IMG/VR virus record: IMGVR_UViG_3300037041_001145
Span: 1-33,755 of that record
Reading direction: 5' to 3' (one strand)
From: a virus
DNA length: 33,755 nucleotides
In this document: positions 25,201 to 32,559 of the stretch, one piece after another
How positions within the stretch are numbered: position 1 is the stretch's first letter
Layout of the letters: each line of letters begins with the position of its first letter
Position numbers and translations under genes: made by a program
Notes under the pieces: model-generated
Seen by the model: only the letters and a program-made list of their open reading frames with translations
Database searches by the model: none
Told to the model about the DNA's origin: nothing

Positions 25201-25359
25201 TTAACGGTTTTTAAATGTAATATTTAAAATAGTAAACATATAGAACTCTCTAGATATATCCATTTCTATTGTAAGAAAGTCAATCTTACCTATTCTGATC
25301 CTGATAGCAAGTTTGTCCCATTGTTTATTCTGTGATCTCCAATTGTTTCTTAATTTCAT
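25201..25359 (-). CDS. 52-residue hypothetical protein, last gene of lysis operon
   Basis: ATG at 25357-25359, TAA at 25201-25203. Starts MKLRNNWRSQNKQWDKLAIR and continues with beta-like IRIGKIDFLTIEMDI. No cysteine, no membrane helix, net basic. The start overlaps the endolysin stop as TAATG, the same junction used elsewhere in this genome, and the terminator follows 19 bases later; this fit of both ends makes it a real gene despite its size. Function unknown. Confidence 0.6.
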   Translation of the reverse strand: MKLRNNWRSQNKQWDKLAIRIRIGKIDFLTIEMDISREFYMFTILNITFKNR

Positions 25360-25877
25360 TATGCTTCATTTTTACTGATTACACCTTTAGCATCTAACTG
25401 CACTTTACGGACATTTGCTGGTTGAGCAATCTTCCATGCTGTTCTTCTTGCTTGATACAATCTTGATTTAACAATTCTTGTTACTGATACTGCATTTCCT
25501 TGATTCCCACCAAGTACATGGTAACAGTCTTTATCTTCACCTACATAAATTCCAACGTGACCACCACCATCTCTTTTGAATGTAAGTATGTCACCTAGCA
25601 TAGGTTCAGTAACTTTATTTCCCCATTTAGCCCATGATAAAGCCCACAAAGGTTTATCTACTACATCTACACCTGCTTTATGACAAGCATACGCAATAAA
25701 TAATCCACACCAAGGAATCTCATCTGCAGTATAAATCTTTTGTAAGTCAAGGTCTTTAGCCCAAGCCATAATAACTGGGTTATGTACTTTACCTACTACT
25801 TCTTTTATTCCTATAAGTTTAACTGCTTCTACAAGTAACCTAGGAGATTTTTCTGTATTTAAAAAACTATAGCTCAT
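25359..25877 (-). CDS. Endolysin, NlpC/P60 (CHAP-like) peptidoglycan hydrolase
   Basis: 172 residues. The catalytic cysteine is C57 in IPWCGLFIAYAC, the histidine H107 in GGGHVGIYVGED and the third polar residue N125 in HVLGGNQGNAV, in the order of NlpC/P60 or CHAP hydrolases (the TIGR02594 type from memory). The N-terminal helix LLVEAVKLIGIKEVVG fits the same family. It would cut peptide bonds of the cell wall at lysis. There is no signal peptide, so it depends on a membrane protein for release; several are encoded just upstream. The stop overlaps the 52-residue gene start. Confidence 0.88.
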   Translation of the reverse strand: MSYSFLNTEKSPRLLVEAVKLIGIKEVVGKVHNPVIMAWAKDLDLQKIYTADEIPWCGLFIAYACHKAGVDVVDKPLWALSWAKWGNKVTEPMLGDILTFKRDGGGHVGIYVGEDKDCYHVLGGNQGNAVSVTRIVKSRLYQARRTAWKIAQPANVRKVQLDAKGVISKNEA

Positions 25878-25879
25878 AC

Positions 25880-26095
25880 TTATTTTTTATTAATTATATC
25901 TTCTACATACTTGTCTCTTTGTTCAACTAAGTATGCTTCTCTAATACGCATTCTTTCTAGTTGATCTTCAAATATTTTATTCTGATAATATAATCCTCCA
26001 AGCATTAATATAATTACAAAAGATTGCTCTTTAAGTTTAGATAAAAAAATATCTAAACCAGTTTGATTTGAATCTTTTTTATCTAATGTTTTCAT
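25880..26095 (-). CDS. Small single-pass membrane protein, lysis cassette
   Basis: 71 residues. A basic, polar N-terminus is followed by a hydrophobic segment (FVIILMLGGLYY, about residues 31-42) and a charged helix (QLERMRIREAYLVEQRDKYV). One membrane anchor plus a helical domain is the layout of an inner-membrane spanin, and pinholin-like roles are also possible. Its start overlaps the upstream stop as TAATG and the endolysin starts two bases after its own stop. Assignment to lysis is from context; the precise role is open. Confidence 0.6.
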   Translation of the reverse strand: MKTLDKKDSNQTGLDIFLSKLKEQSFVIILMLGGLYYQNKIFEDQLERMRIREAYLVEQRDKYVEDIINKK

Positions 26096-26394
26096 TATTT
26101 ATTTTTATTAAATTTCTTAACAAAAATATTTGAGATAAATTTACCAATTTTTTGTAATAATCCATTTTCTGCTACTACTTCAACTGTAGTACCTGCTTCT
26201 GTTTTTTCAACATGGACATCAATCTTTTTTCCATCCATTTTAAATGTTTTATTCTCACCTTCAGATTTTAGTTCAACTTCTACTTTTTGAGTTTTAACAT
26301 CAACATCAAAATCTGATCCTTTCTTTTTAACATGTACATCTACTTTTTCAGTATCAACTGTCACATCAAAATCTTTAATTTTCTTCTTAGCCAT
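26095..26394 (-). CDS. Beta-repeat protein with cationic amphipathic C-terminal helix
   Basis: 99 residues. Residues 1-78 are alternating hydrophobic/charged strands in a repeat (FDVTVDTEKVDVHVKKKG, VDVKTQKVEVELKSEG, KKIDVHVEKTEAG). The last 20 or so residues, LLQKIGKFISNIFVKKFNK, form a cationic amphipathic helix with hydrophobic residues on one face and lysines on the other, like a membrane-active peptide. It lies inside the lysis cassette between two membrane proteins, with no signal peptide or full membrane segment of its own. I suspect a membrane-disrupting helper; no known family was recognised. Confidence 0.6.
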   Translation of the reverse strand: MAKKKIKDFDVTVDTEKVDVHVKKKGSDFDVDVKTQKVEVELKSEGENKTFKMDGKKIDVHVEKTEAGTTVEVVAENGLLQKIGKFISNIFVKKFNKNK

Positions 26395-26396
26395 GA

Positions 26397-26618
26397 TTAA
26401 TTTATTTCTGGGTTATCTTCTTTAGTTAATTGAGCTGTAGTAGCAACTGCTGTTCCTACAACTGCAACATAACCAGCTACAGTTATAAGTGCTGCTGGTA
26501 AAGTTACTGGAGCAGCTATAATTATACCTGCTATAGTTCCTGCAATAATTGCAATCCTTTGAACTCTTTTCCAAAACTTTGGAGTTTTAGCATTCCATCT
26601 TTCTTTTAAATTATTCAT
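26397..26618 (-). CDS. Holin-like small membrane protein
   Basis: 73 residues. A basic N-terminus with aromatic residues (KTPKFWKRVQR) precedes two hydrophobic stretches (IAIIAGTIAGIIIAAPVT and ALITVAGYVAVVGTAVAT) joined by a short turn with Pro, and a charged tail TKEDNPEIN. Two membrane segments, small size and place in a lysis cassette fit a class II holin, which would let the endolysin reach the wall. Its start overlaps the upstream stop as ATGA. Not proven by any family motif. Confidence 0.65.
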   Translation of the reverse strand: MNNLKERWNAKTPKFWKRVQRIAIIAGTIAGIIIAAPVTLPAALITVAGYVAVVGTAVATTAQLTKEDNPEIN

Positions 26619-26920
26619 GATTTGATATTTAAAATGTATAGTTTAACTGCATCTGATAATTCACTTACATTCTTTGCTAGATTTTTTATCTCTAATTGTG
26701 TAAGTTCTTGAATTGCCTGATATTTTAACTGATTCTCTTGTTGTACTAAATCTAGTTTTCCTTTTAACTTTCCTAACTCTTCAGTCATCCTCTGGTCATT
26801 TCCCATAAGAACTTCAATATCTCTTCTTGAATCCATATATGCAGTTCTTAAAAAGAATCCAAAGATTGTCATGATTGTTCCTGCTATAAATAAGATGATT
26901 GTTAATACCCAATTTTCCAT
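26615..26920 (-). CDS. Membrane-anchored coiled-coil protein, lysis cassette
   Basis: 101 residues. One N-terminal membrane segment (VLTIILFIAGTIMTIFGFFL, residues 5-24) followed by a long helix with heptad-like spacing (LGKLKGKLDLVQQENQLKYQ, then ELTQLEIKNLAKNVSELSDA). The layout recalls an inner-membrane spanin or a XhlA-type helper that works with a holin. First of the lysis genes to be transcribed, six bases after the 103-residue gene, and overlapping the holin-like gene as ATGA. Role inferred. Confidence 0.6.
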   Translation of the reverse strand: MENWVLTIILFIAGTIMTIFGFFLRTAYMDSRRDIEVLMGNDQRMTEELGKLKGKLDLVQQENQLKYQAIQELTQLEIKNLAKNVSELSDAVKLYILNIKS

Positions 26921-26926
26921 TATATT

Positions 26927-27238
26927 TTAATTATTAAATACATTAACTAAATCATCTATCTTCTTTTTATCAACTAAAGATAATGTTTCATAATCTATAA
27001 CCATTGTATCTAATTCAACATCTAAAGGAGTAACCCTATTTGCTTCTAATGAATAAGGAGCATTTAATATTGTAAGAGACATGTAATTTCCTGTAAAATT
27101 AAAAAACGTATTGTAATCAGCTTTTAATAATGTTGATAAAGTATTTACATTAATATTTTGGTCTGTATCATTATACAAGCCCATCAGTACATTTGTGTCT
27201 TGTGGAGCATTTGAACCACTAAGTATATTTATTTCCAT
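26927..27238 (-). CDS. Hypothetical protein between spike and lysis genes
   Basis: 103 residues, beginning MEINILSGSNAPQDTNVLMG; acidic, with predicted strands then a helical end (SLVDKKKIDDLVNVFNN). No cysteines, membrane segments or known motif. It lies 3 bases after the beta-helix spike gene, so a small spike-associated chaperone or tail component is possible by context. Unrecognised. Confidence 0.5.
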   Translation of the reverse strand: MEINILSGSNAPQDTNVLMGLYNDTDQNINVNTLSTLLKADYNTFFNFTGNYMSLTILNAPYSLEANRVTPLDVELDTMVIDYETLSLVDKKKIDDLVNVFNN

Positions 27239-27241
27239 AAT

Positions 27242-28543
27242 TTAATATTTTGGAACTGTTAATAATAGGTCAACTATAAGACCTGTTGGAACTAATTCGT
27301 CAGTAACATTTGGATGTAAAGCACCTACACTTCTTATATTTTGTAATTGAGTTATTACTCCTGCAACACCACCGTAAACTAAATATCCTACAATTCCATT
27401 TCTACCTGCAATACAATTATACATATATAACTTTGAAGTATTTGAAAGCACATCAACAGTACTTGTAACATCAACTCCATTATAAATTGATGCATTTCTA
27501 ATGAATAATTTTTTACTTGCTGAAAGAAGAAATACAGGAGATTGTGTAGAGTTTAGATAAACACCTCCATTAAAATAAGCTTCACCTGTACCTGTTATTT
27601 GATAAGCAACATAAATACCAGCTGTTACATTTCCATTTACAACAATAATTTCTGAAGATCTTCCACTAACACCAACTCCAGCAGGTGTTGTTATATTTCC
27701 ATTTAAAGTAATAAGTGAACTACCTCCTGAAGATAAAATCATTGATTCAAGACCTCCTAAATAAGTAACTCCTTCATTTATTAAATTACCTTTTACTGTA
27801 ATAATACTTGTTGAAAGAGCACTACTTACATATACAATCTGTTTAAAGTTTCCACCATAAACATTTGTTGCAGTAAGAATGTTATTTGGACAATTAACAT
27901 TTACAGTACCATTATGACTTGCTCTTACATCATGATGTGTATGAGGACTTTTAATATAATTTTTTACATTAACGGTTGCATTACAATTATTTCTCCAACT
28001 AAATGCAAATCCAGTACCATCAGTTTGTGTAGATTCCATTGAATTGAAATCATAAGTAACATCTGAAGTTCCTGATGTAACATTGTAAGAAATGCCAATT
28101 GCACCTGTATTAACAATACTATCTCCTTGAATATAAACAGTAGATGCATAATTCCATACAAACAAATATTGAGATTGATTTAATACCCATTTAGCATAAC
28201 CATATAAGTTAAAGTTAGTAGGACTTCCTATATTATTATTATTTAATATAAATGAACCAGTAAAAATTACACCTGGTTCACAATATACATCTAGGTTTGT
28301 ATATGGATTAAAACCACCACCAAAATATTCTCCTTTACGAATCCATACTAATACTCTGTTAGTAACAGTTCTTGTAATTGCATTTGCAGCTAAGGCTGCA
28401 GCATAAGGTGTTAAAAAAGGTTTATTAAAATTACCTGCTATTCCTGTAGCATCATTGCCATATAATGGGTCAACAAATATTACATTTGAATAATTTACTG
28501 AACTTACTCCAGCTGTTCCTGCTATTTGTATTTGAGTACTCAT
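27242..28543 (-). CDS. Beta-helix tail spike/fibre protein
   Basis: 433 residues. After VFVDPLYGNDATGIAGNFN and the PFLTPYAAALAANAIT segment (the usual start of pectate-lyase-like spike domains, where the chain enters the helix) come many short strands such as NLDVYCEPGVIFTGSF, STVYIQGDSIVNTGAI, ATVNVKNYIKS, STSIITVKGNLIN, SSLITLNGNIT and EIIVVNGNVTAG. This looks like a right-handed parallel beta-helix used for binding or cutting surface polysaccharide. I see no clear catalytic pair of acids, so depolymerase activity is uncertain. The start overlaps the upstream stop as TAATG. Confidence 0.7.
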   Translation of the reverse strand: MSTQIQIAGTAGVSSVNYSNVIFVDPLYGNDATGIAGNFNKPFLTPYAAALAANAITRTVTNRVLVWIRKGEYFGGGFNPYTNLDVYCEPGVIFTGSFILNNNNIGSPTNFNLYGYAKWVLNQSQYLFVWNYASTVYIQGDSIVNTGAIGISYNVTSGTSDVTYDFNSMESTQTDGTGFAFSWRNNCNATVNVKNYIKSPHTHHDVRASHNGTVNVNCPNNILTATNVYGGNFKQIVYVSSALSTSIITVKGNLINEGVTYLGGLESMILSSGGSSLITLNGNITTPAGVGVSGRSSEIIVVNGNVTAGIYVAYQITGTGEAYFNGGVYLNSTQSPVFLLSASKKLFIRNASIYNGVDVTSTVDVLSNTSKLYMYNCIAGRNGIVGYLVYGGVAGVITQLQNIRSVGALHPNVTDELVPTGLIVDLLLTVPKY

Positions 28544-29097
28544 TAGTAAGTTTTGTTTAATGTAAAAATTTCTGAATAAATAGAATTTCCTGCGTTATTA
28601 GTATTCCATTGAGCAGTTATAACAAGTGTGTTTAATACAGTAGTATCAAAATCTAAATTATTAACTATACTAAAATTAACTCCTTCAAAGTTAAGTCCTG
28701 AATTTTTAGTATATGCAAACAATCCTCCTGATGCTATAGAAGCTACAGTAGGTGCTCCTAAAGTTCTTACAGTAAAATTAACATCTAGCTTCCAATGTTT
28801 ATCAGTAGTAGCATTCATTGCCATTACTCCTGTATCTGCTAGTAATATTCCCGAAGCAGTTTTAACTCTAATATGCAAAGTAGCTGTACCCACACAGGAT
28901 AAGTGACCTATCAATACACCATTAAAGCTATCTCCTATTTGAAATCCATTTGCAGGAATTGTAAGACTGCCTAATCCACCATCTAATAAACTGCCCTCAA
29001 CAGCAGTAGCTGTAACAGGAGTACTAGAATTTGTCTGAGTATATAATCTACTTGTATAGCCAACTAAATTAGGAGATATGTCTATATGTGTAGACAC
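28543..29097 (-). CDS. Virion-associated beta-sandwich protein, GTG start
   Basis: 184 residues starting at GTG (29095-29097), two bases after the upstream stop; no in-frame ATG lies between that stop and this point. Beta-rich (HIDISPNLVGYTSRLYTQTN, TLHIRVKTASGILLADTGVM, NFSIVNNLDFDTTVLNTLVI), without cysteines, and ending with FTLNKTY. Several phage tail or fibre-tip proteins look like this, and it sits between the coiled-coil fibre and the beta-helix spike. A jelly-roll tip or adaptor is possible. The rare start codon may lower its amount relative to neighbours. Confidence 0.5.
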   Translation of the reverse strand: MSTHIDISPNLVGYTSRLYTQTNSSTPVTATAVEGSLLDGGLGSLTIPANGFQIGDSFNGVLIGHLSCVGTATLHIRVKTASGILLADTGVMAMNATTDKHWKLDVNFTVRTLGAPTVASIASGGLFAYTKNSGLNFEGVNFSIVNNLDFDTTVLNTLVITAQWNTNNAGNSIYSEIFTLNKTY

Positions 29098-29099
29098 TA

Positions 29100-29903
29100 T
29101 TATGTAAGTGTAATAATTATTAACTCAGCTCCTGCCGTAGTAGTACTATAAGCTACAACTCCTAGAGTATTATTTAATGCACCCGCATCAAAATTAATTG
29201 TTTCTCCAGGTTTAAGTGTCATCCCTCCTACTGTAGCATTACCAGTTCCTACACTTGCAAAAGACATAGAAAATGTTCCTGCTGCAATTGTACCTAAAGA
29301 ACCCGAAGGTCTTAAGAAATTAGGAATTCTTATTGCTGCTGTAAGTTTAGTATCTACTGAACTTAAAGTTGTTTCTGTAGCTAAACCTGTTGTGTTAGTT
29401 ACTAGTGTTGATACATTTGAATCAATACTAGCTAATGTAGTTTCTGTTGCAAAATCTACAGCTGCAATAAAAGCAGTATCAGCAGCTATGGCTGTAGTGT
29501 CTGCTTCAACATTTAGTAATGTAGTTTCTGTTGCTAATCCGGTTGTGTTACTTACAATTTGAGCTAAGTAAGTATTAGGATTGATGTATGTAATTGGAGC
29601 TAATGGAATACCTGATGTGTTTGATCCTGCTAGATAATAAACTGGTGGATCAAATGTAACTCCATTCCAGATTCTTATTTCTAACCATGTAACATCATTA
29701 GCATCTACTACTAAGGCTGCTTCATAATCTGTTCCTTGTTGTATAGCAGCAAGGATTTGAGCTAGTAATGGTTCTACAGTATCTGTATTATCAGCTATTT
29801 CACTTAAAGCATCACAGGCACATTGTTGGCCTATTAACATTTTTAACTGCCAAGGAAAATTATTTCCTTTATTACCGTCTGATTTTAAATTTCCTATTGA
29901 CAT
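29100..29903 (-). CDS. Tail fibre protein with coiled-coil GLATETTL repeats
   Basis: 267 residues. The N-terminus MSIGNLKSDGNKGNNFPWQL and the CACDALSEIADNTDTVEPLL part are a type I remember at the start of tail proteins in Bacteroidota phages and would be the virion anchor. Residues about 125-195 hold three copies of a ...GLATETTL or ...FATETTL element separated by about 30 residues, a trimeric coiled-coil shaft. The C-terminus from PSGSLGTIAAGTFSMSFASV is a beta domain likely to be the tip. Probably a short fibre. The host receptor is unknown. Confidence 0.65.
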   Translation of the reverse strand: MSIGNLKSDGNKGNNFPWQLKMLIGQQCACDALSEIADNTDTVEPLLAQILAAIQQGTDYEAALVVDANDVTWLEIRIWNGVTFDPPVYYLAGSNTSGIPLAPITYINPNTYLAQIVSNTTGLATETTLLNVEADTTAIAADTAFIAAVDFATETTLASIDSNVSTLVTNTTGLATETTLSSVDTKLTAAIRIPNFLRPSGSLGTIAAGTFSMSFASVGTGNATVGGMTLKPGETINFDAGALNNTLGVVAYSTTTAGAELIIITLT

Positions 29904-29933
29904 AGTTCCTATTTTTTATTTTATACTATAAGC

Positions 29934-30473
29934 TTAAACATTATAAAGCTCATAATATAAATACATTTTTCCTTTAAATTGACCAAGTCCTGCTGGTGCT
30001 GGATTAGCATTAAAAATACTAAGATTAATACCAGTTGGAGCTCCTCCTGTAGATAATACATACGGTATAAAGTTGTCACCCATAGCTGGACTATAGTATG
30101 TTGAAAACTGTATATAAACTTTATCAAGATCAGTAAAATCCATGTCTGCATTTTGAATGTATAATCCTACTGAATTAAAAAATGCTGGTAATGGATTAAG
30201 ATTTGTTTCATCCATAGCAATGTCAATTACTCCTTTTTGAGTAGTAACATTTACTACACTTGTTATACCTAGATCTAGAGTATAGTATCCAGTATTTGCA
30301 ACATCTCCAGCAACTGACAAATCTTGAACTGTCATTGCATAAGTTTGATATTGATCTCCTCTTTTAGCAAATGTTGCATCAGCACCTAATGCTACTAAAT
30401 CCGTTTCAGCATTATTTGCTGTTTTTCTAATTAATTGCTCTTTGCGTAAGTAGAGCCAGTTTAAAATATCCAT
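29934..30473 (-). CDS. Tail protein with MDILNW-type N-terminal anchor
   Basis: 179 residues. The first 60 (MDILNWLYLRKEQLIRK, then TDLVALGADATFAKRGDQYQTYAMTVQDL) form a domain that recurs in tail proteins of crAss-like phages and is shared with the fibre gene at 30596-31864. The rest is a beta sandwich (VYIQFSTYYSPAMGDNFIPY) with no cysteine. The shared part is probably the docking module that fixes different appendages to the same site. Only three bases separate it from the 39-residue gene. Confidence 0.65.
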   Translation of the reverse strand: MDILNWLYLRKEQLIRKTANNAETDLVALGADATFAKRGDQYQTYAMTVQDLSVAGDVANTGYYTLDLGITSVVNVTTQKGVIDIAMDETNLNPLPAFFNSVGLYIQNADMDFTDLDKVYIQFSTYYSPAMGDNFIPYVLSTGGAPTGINLSIFNANPAPAGLGQFKGKMYLYYELYNV

Positions 30474-30476
30474 AAT

Positions 30477-30596
30477 TTATTTTATTATTGCTAATGCTTC
30501 AACTATTAATTTCATATCTGGAAGACTATAAATGCCTTTTATTGTAGCAGCATTTATAGCTTCCTCTATTATTTTTGTTGCTTCTTCTTTATTCAT
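30477..30596 (-). CDS. 39-residue helical protein between fibre genes
   Basis: ATG at 30594-30596, TAA at 30477-30479. Two predicted helices: NKEEATKIIEEAINAATIKG and a second from SLPDMKLIVEALAIIK. The start overlaps the preceding fibre stop as TAATG, and the next gene starts three bases after its stop, so both ends fit the operon. Very short helical proteins of this kind beside fibre genes are something I recall from phages of Bacteroidota. It could be a fibre chaperone; function unknown. Confidence 0.65.
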   Translation of the reverse strand: MNKEEATKIIEEAINAATIKGIYSLPDMKLIVEALAIIK

Positions 30597-31864
30597 TATA
30601 CAAGTAAGATTTTTTGTGCAACACCATTGATAACTACATCCCATACTTTACTACTTGTATTTACTGCAAGTGTTACTACTCCAGCATTTGTACCAGTTGA
30701 ACCTACTACAAATTGATTACTTCCAGTTGCTACAGCATTTGCACCTAAAATAACTGAACCATTAAAGTTACCTGTTTGAGCTGAAAGACCAACAATAGTA
30801 TTAAGAAAACCACTTGTATTAGCACTTGCTGCAGAAGTACCTATAGCTGTATTACCTAATCCAGTTGTACTTTGTAAGGCATTATATCCAATAGCTGTAT
30901 TATTTATACCTGCTGTATTAACAGATAATGCACTTCTTCCAATAGCTGTATTACTAAATCCAGTAGAGTTATTTCCTAATGCACCAGATCCCATTGCTGT
31001 ATTGTTACTACCAGTTGTATTAATAGCTAATGTAGAAGATCCTACAGCTGTGTTATTACTACTTGTATTAAACAGTAATGCTTGTGAACCAATAGCTGTA
31101 TTATTATTACCTGTAGAAGTATTACTTAATGATTGATAACCTACTGCAGTATTATCGTTACCTAGTTGTATAACATTTCCTGCTGCATATCCAACTGTTG
31201 TATTATGGTTTCCTGTTACATTATTACTTAATGCAAAAGTTCCCATTGCTGTATTAGTAGTATCAGTTGTTTTTCCTGAATGATTAAAATAACTCAGTGT
31301 TTCATCATATATAAATCTTGGATCACCTTCAACAGTAACACCATTACTATATAATACTTGAATAGCAGAACCAATATTTGCTAATGTTACACCTGTATTA
31401 ATTAAATTAGGACCAGCTATACCTTGAGGTCCTGTACCACCATTAACACCAGGAGAACCTTGTGAAGCAAGTAATGCCCAGTTAGTTGGATCTAAATCTG
31501 GAGTAGTTACTGATGGTCCTACTGGATTAATACAAAACCAAGAAGCTCCTCCAAAACCTACAGCATCATCTATTACATATGTACCTAACGCTGACCAAGC
31601 ACCTTGCCAGTTTAAACCTGCTGGACCTACTGGACCTGCAACACCTTGCAAACCTGTAGCTCCTGTTGGACCTTGTGGACCTTGTGGGCCTTGAGGACCT
31701 GCTGGCATTTGTGCTGCCAAGTCATCTACTGATATAGCACCTGCTAAATAATCATCTCCTCTGCGGTTATCTTTTAAACCTACTGGGATTAATGTTTGTG
31801 AAGGGTTAACTGAAGTAACTACACGTCCTCCTTTAATCCAACTTATGAAATTTAAAATATCCAT
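30596..31864 (-). CDS. Long tail fibre: anchor, collagen-like, CBM-like and YadA-like repeats
   Basis: 422 residues from the ATG at 31862-31864; a longer reading from 31954 runs into the terminator and is rejected. In order: a MDILNF...RRGDDY...VDDL anchor (1-45), about ten Gly-x-y collagen-like triplets (around 48-80), a CBM5/12-like patch (NWQGAWSALGTYVIDDAV and TNWALL), a shorter Gly-x-y stretch, and about ten copies of an NTA(I/V/M)G..AL unit spaced by about 20 residues, as in YadA-type heads of trimeric adhesins. Trimeric assembly and a carbohydrate target are inferred. The gene opens the fibre transcript after a terminator. Confidence 0.75.
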   Translation of the reverse strand: MDILNFISWIKGGRVVTSVNPSQTLIPVGLKDNRRGDDYLAGAISVDDLAAQMPAGPQGPQGPQGPTGATGLQGVAGPVGPAGLNWQGAWSALGTYVIDDAVGFGGASWFCINPVGPSVTTPDLDPTNWALLASQGSPGVNGGTGPQGIAGPNLINTGVTLANIGSAIQVLYSNGVTVEGDPRFIYDETLSYFNHSGKTTDTTNTAMGTFALSNNVTGNHNTTVGYAAGNVIQLGNDNTAVGYQSLSNTSTGNNNTAIGSQALLFNTSSNNTAVGSSTLAINTTGSNNTAMGSGALGNNSTGFSNTAIGRSALSVNTAGINNTAIGYNALQSTTGLGNTAIGTSAASANTSGFLNTIVGLSAQTGNFNGSVILGANAVATGSNQFVVGSTGTNAGVVTLAVNTSSKVWDVVINGVAQKILLV

Positions 31865-31917
31865 GATTGTTACATAATTAGTTATATCATTAATATACAA
31901 AAAATTTATGTAAAAAC

Positions 31918-31949
31918 AAAATTCCTGATAAATTAATACCAGGAATTTT
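31918..31949 (-). terminator. Terminator after the GroES-like gene
   Basis: AAAATTCCTG pairs perfectly with CAGGAATTTT around a 12-base loop; the minus strand continues TTTTGTTTTT. It separates the small accessory operon from the fibre operon, about 50 bases downstream of the GroES-like stop. Confidence 0.85.
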
Positions 31950-31998
31950 CTCACCTAAGTTATAACAAAAATTTTAACGTAATGTAAATATAGTAATA

Positions 31999-32295
31999 TT
32001 ACCAAATGATAGCTACATCACCTTCATTTAATACTAATCTTACAGTACCATCAATATCTATTTTTTCAGAATGCTCTAATGATGAGTAAGGAATATAAAC
32101 CATATCTCCTTCTTTTACTTCTTCACATTTTTCTCCTATTGCAAATACTCTTAACTTTAACCAAGCTTTCATTGCTTCATACATGATAGCATCTTCATCT
32201 TTTTCTGTTAATTTAATTGCTGATTCTTTTTTTACAGGAACTTCAATAATAATTCTTCTTCCTCTTAATACTTTAAACGGGTGATTCATCTTCAT
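31999..32295 (-). CDS. GroES-like co-chaperonin
   Basis: 98 residues. After KVLRGRRIIIEVPVKKES comes a flexible region (residues about 25-50) in place of the mobile loop, then RVFAIGEKCEEVKEGDMVYI and KIDIDGTVRLVLNEGDVAII, which follow the end of GroES (...VLAVG...VKVGDKV..., then EY..LRESDILA). The closing acidic-Asp-hydrophobic pattern is well kept. Phage co-chaperonins such as T4 gp31 replace GroES to fold the capsid protein in host GroEL. A Met at residue 3 could also start it; either start overlaps the upstream gene. No GroEL is encoded here. The mobile-loop sequence is not obvious. Confidence 0.65.
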   Translation of the reverse strand: MKMNHPFKVLRGRRIIIEVPVKKESAIKLTEKDEDAIMYEAMKAWLKLRVFAIGEKCEEVKEGDMVYIPYSSLEHSEKIDIDGTVRLVLNEGDVAIIW

Positions 32296-32554
32296 AATGT
32301 TTTAATGTTAATACTTTTACTACTGCCATTTGTGCATTTACTATCTCGCCTACTGCGTGATCAAATAAAAGACTTTTAAGTGGATGCTTAGATTCACTTG
32401 TATAATTTTTTTTCATTATCTCTGCAACTTCAGCAAACAATAGCTTTACTTTACTTACATCTGTATCAGGTTCTACTCTATTATCAATCCCGATTAACTG
32501 TTCTCCAAAACAAGGTACTCTTGTTTCTTTAATTATCATTTGTTCTTCTTCCAT
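32273..32554 (-). CDS. Putative Acb2/Tad1-like cyclic-nucleotide sponge (anti-CBASS/anti-Thoeris)
   Basis: 93 residues. The part from IGIDNRVEPDTDVSKVKLLF through AEVAEIMKKNYTS to LLFDHAVGEIVNAQMAVVKVLT follows the pattern of the Acb2/Tad1 hairpin domain as I remember it: an N-terminal strand, V..IK...A.LI helix, then A...I..AQM..VK..T helix. Such proteins bind cyclic di- and trinucleotides or cADPR and stop CBASS or Thoeris defence. The gene sits in the small accessory operon, where counter-defence genes are common. A Met at residue 6 is an alternative start. This is a pattern match by eye, not a search; the alternative is an unknown small helical protein. Confidence 0.5.
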   Translation of the reverse strand: MEEEQMIIKETRVPCFGEQLIGIDNRVEPDTDVSKVKLLFAEVAEIMKKNYTSESKHPLKSLLFDHAVGEIVNAQMAVVKVLTLKHYEDESPV

Positions 32555-32559
32555 CTGGT

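Noticed and set aside
29921-30151. Minus-strand open frames in other frames (29921-30151, 27964-28161, 497-709)
   Set aside because: They are shadows within clear genes, with no start context or recognisable sequence.
26927-31864. Diversity-generating retroelement acting on fibre genes
   Set aside because: No reverse transcriptase and no template/variable repeat pair could be seen in the window.
31865-31954. Longer start at 31954 for the long fibre gene
   Set aside because: It would begin at the terminator at 31918-31949; the MDILNF start matches the paralogous fibre.
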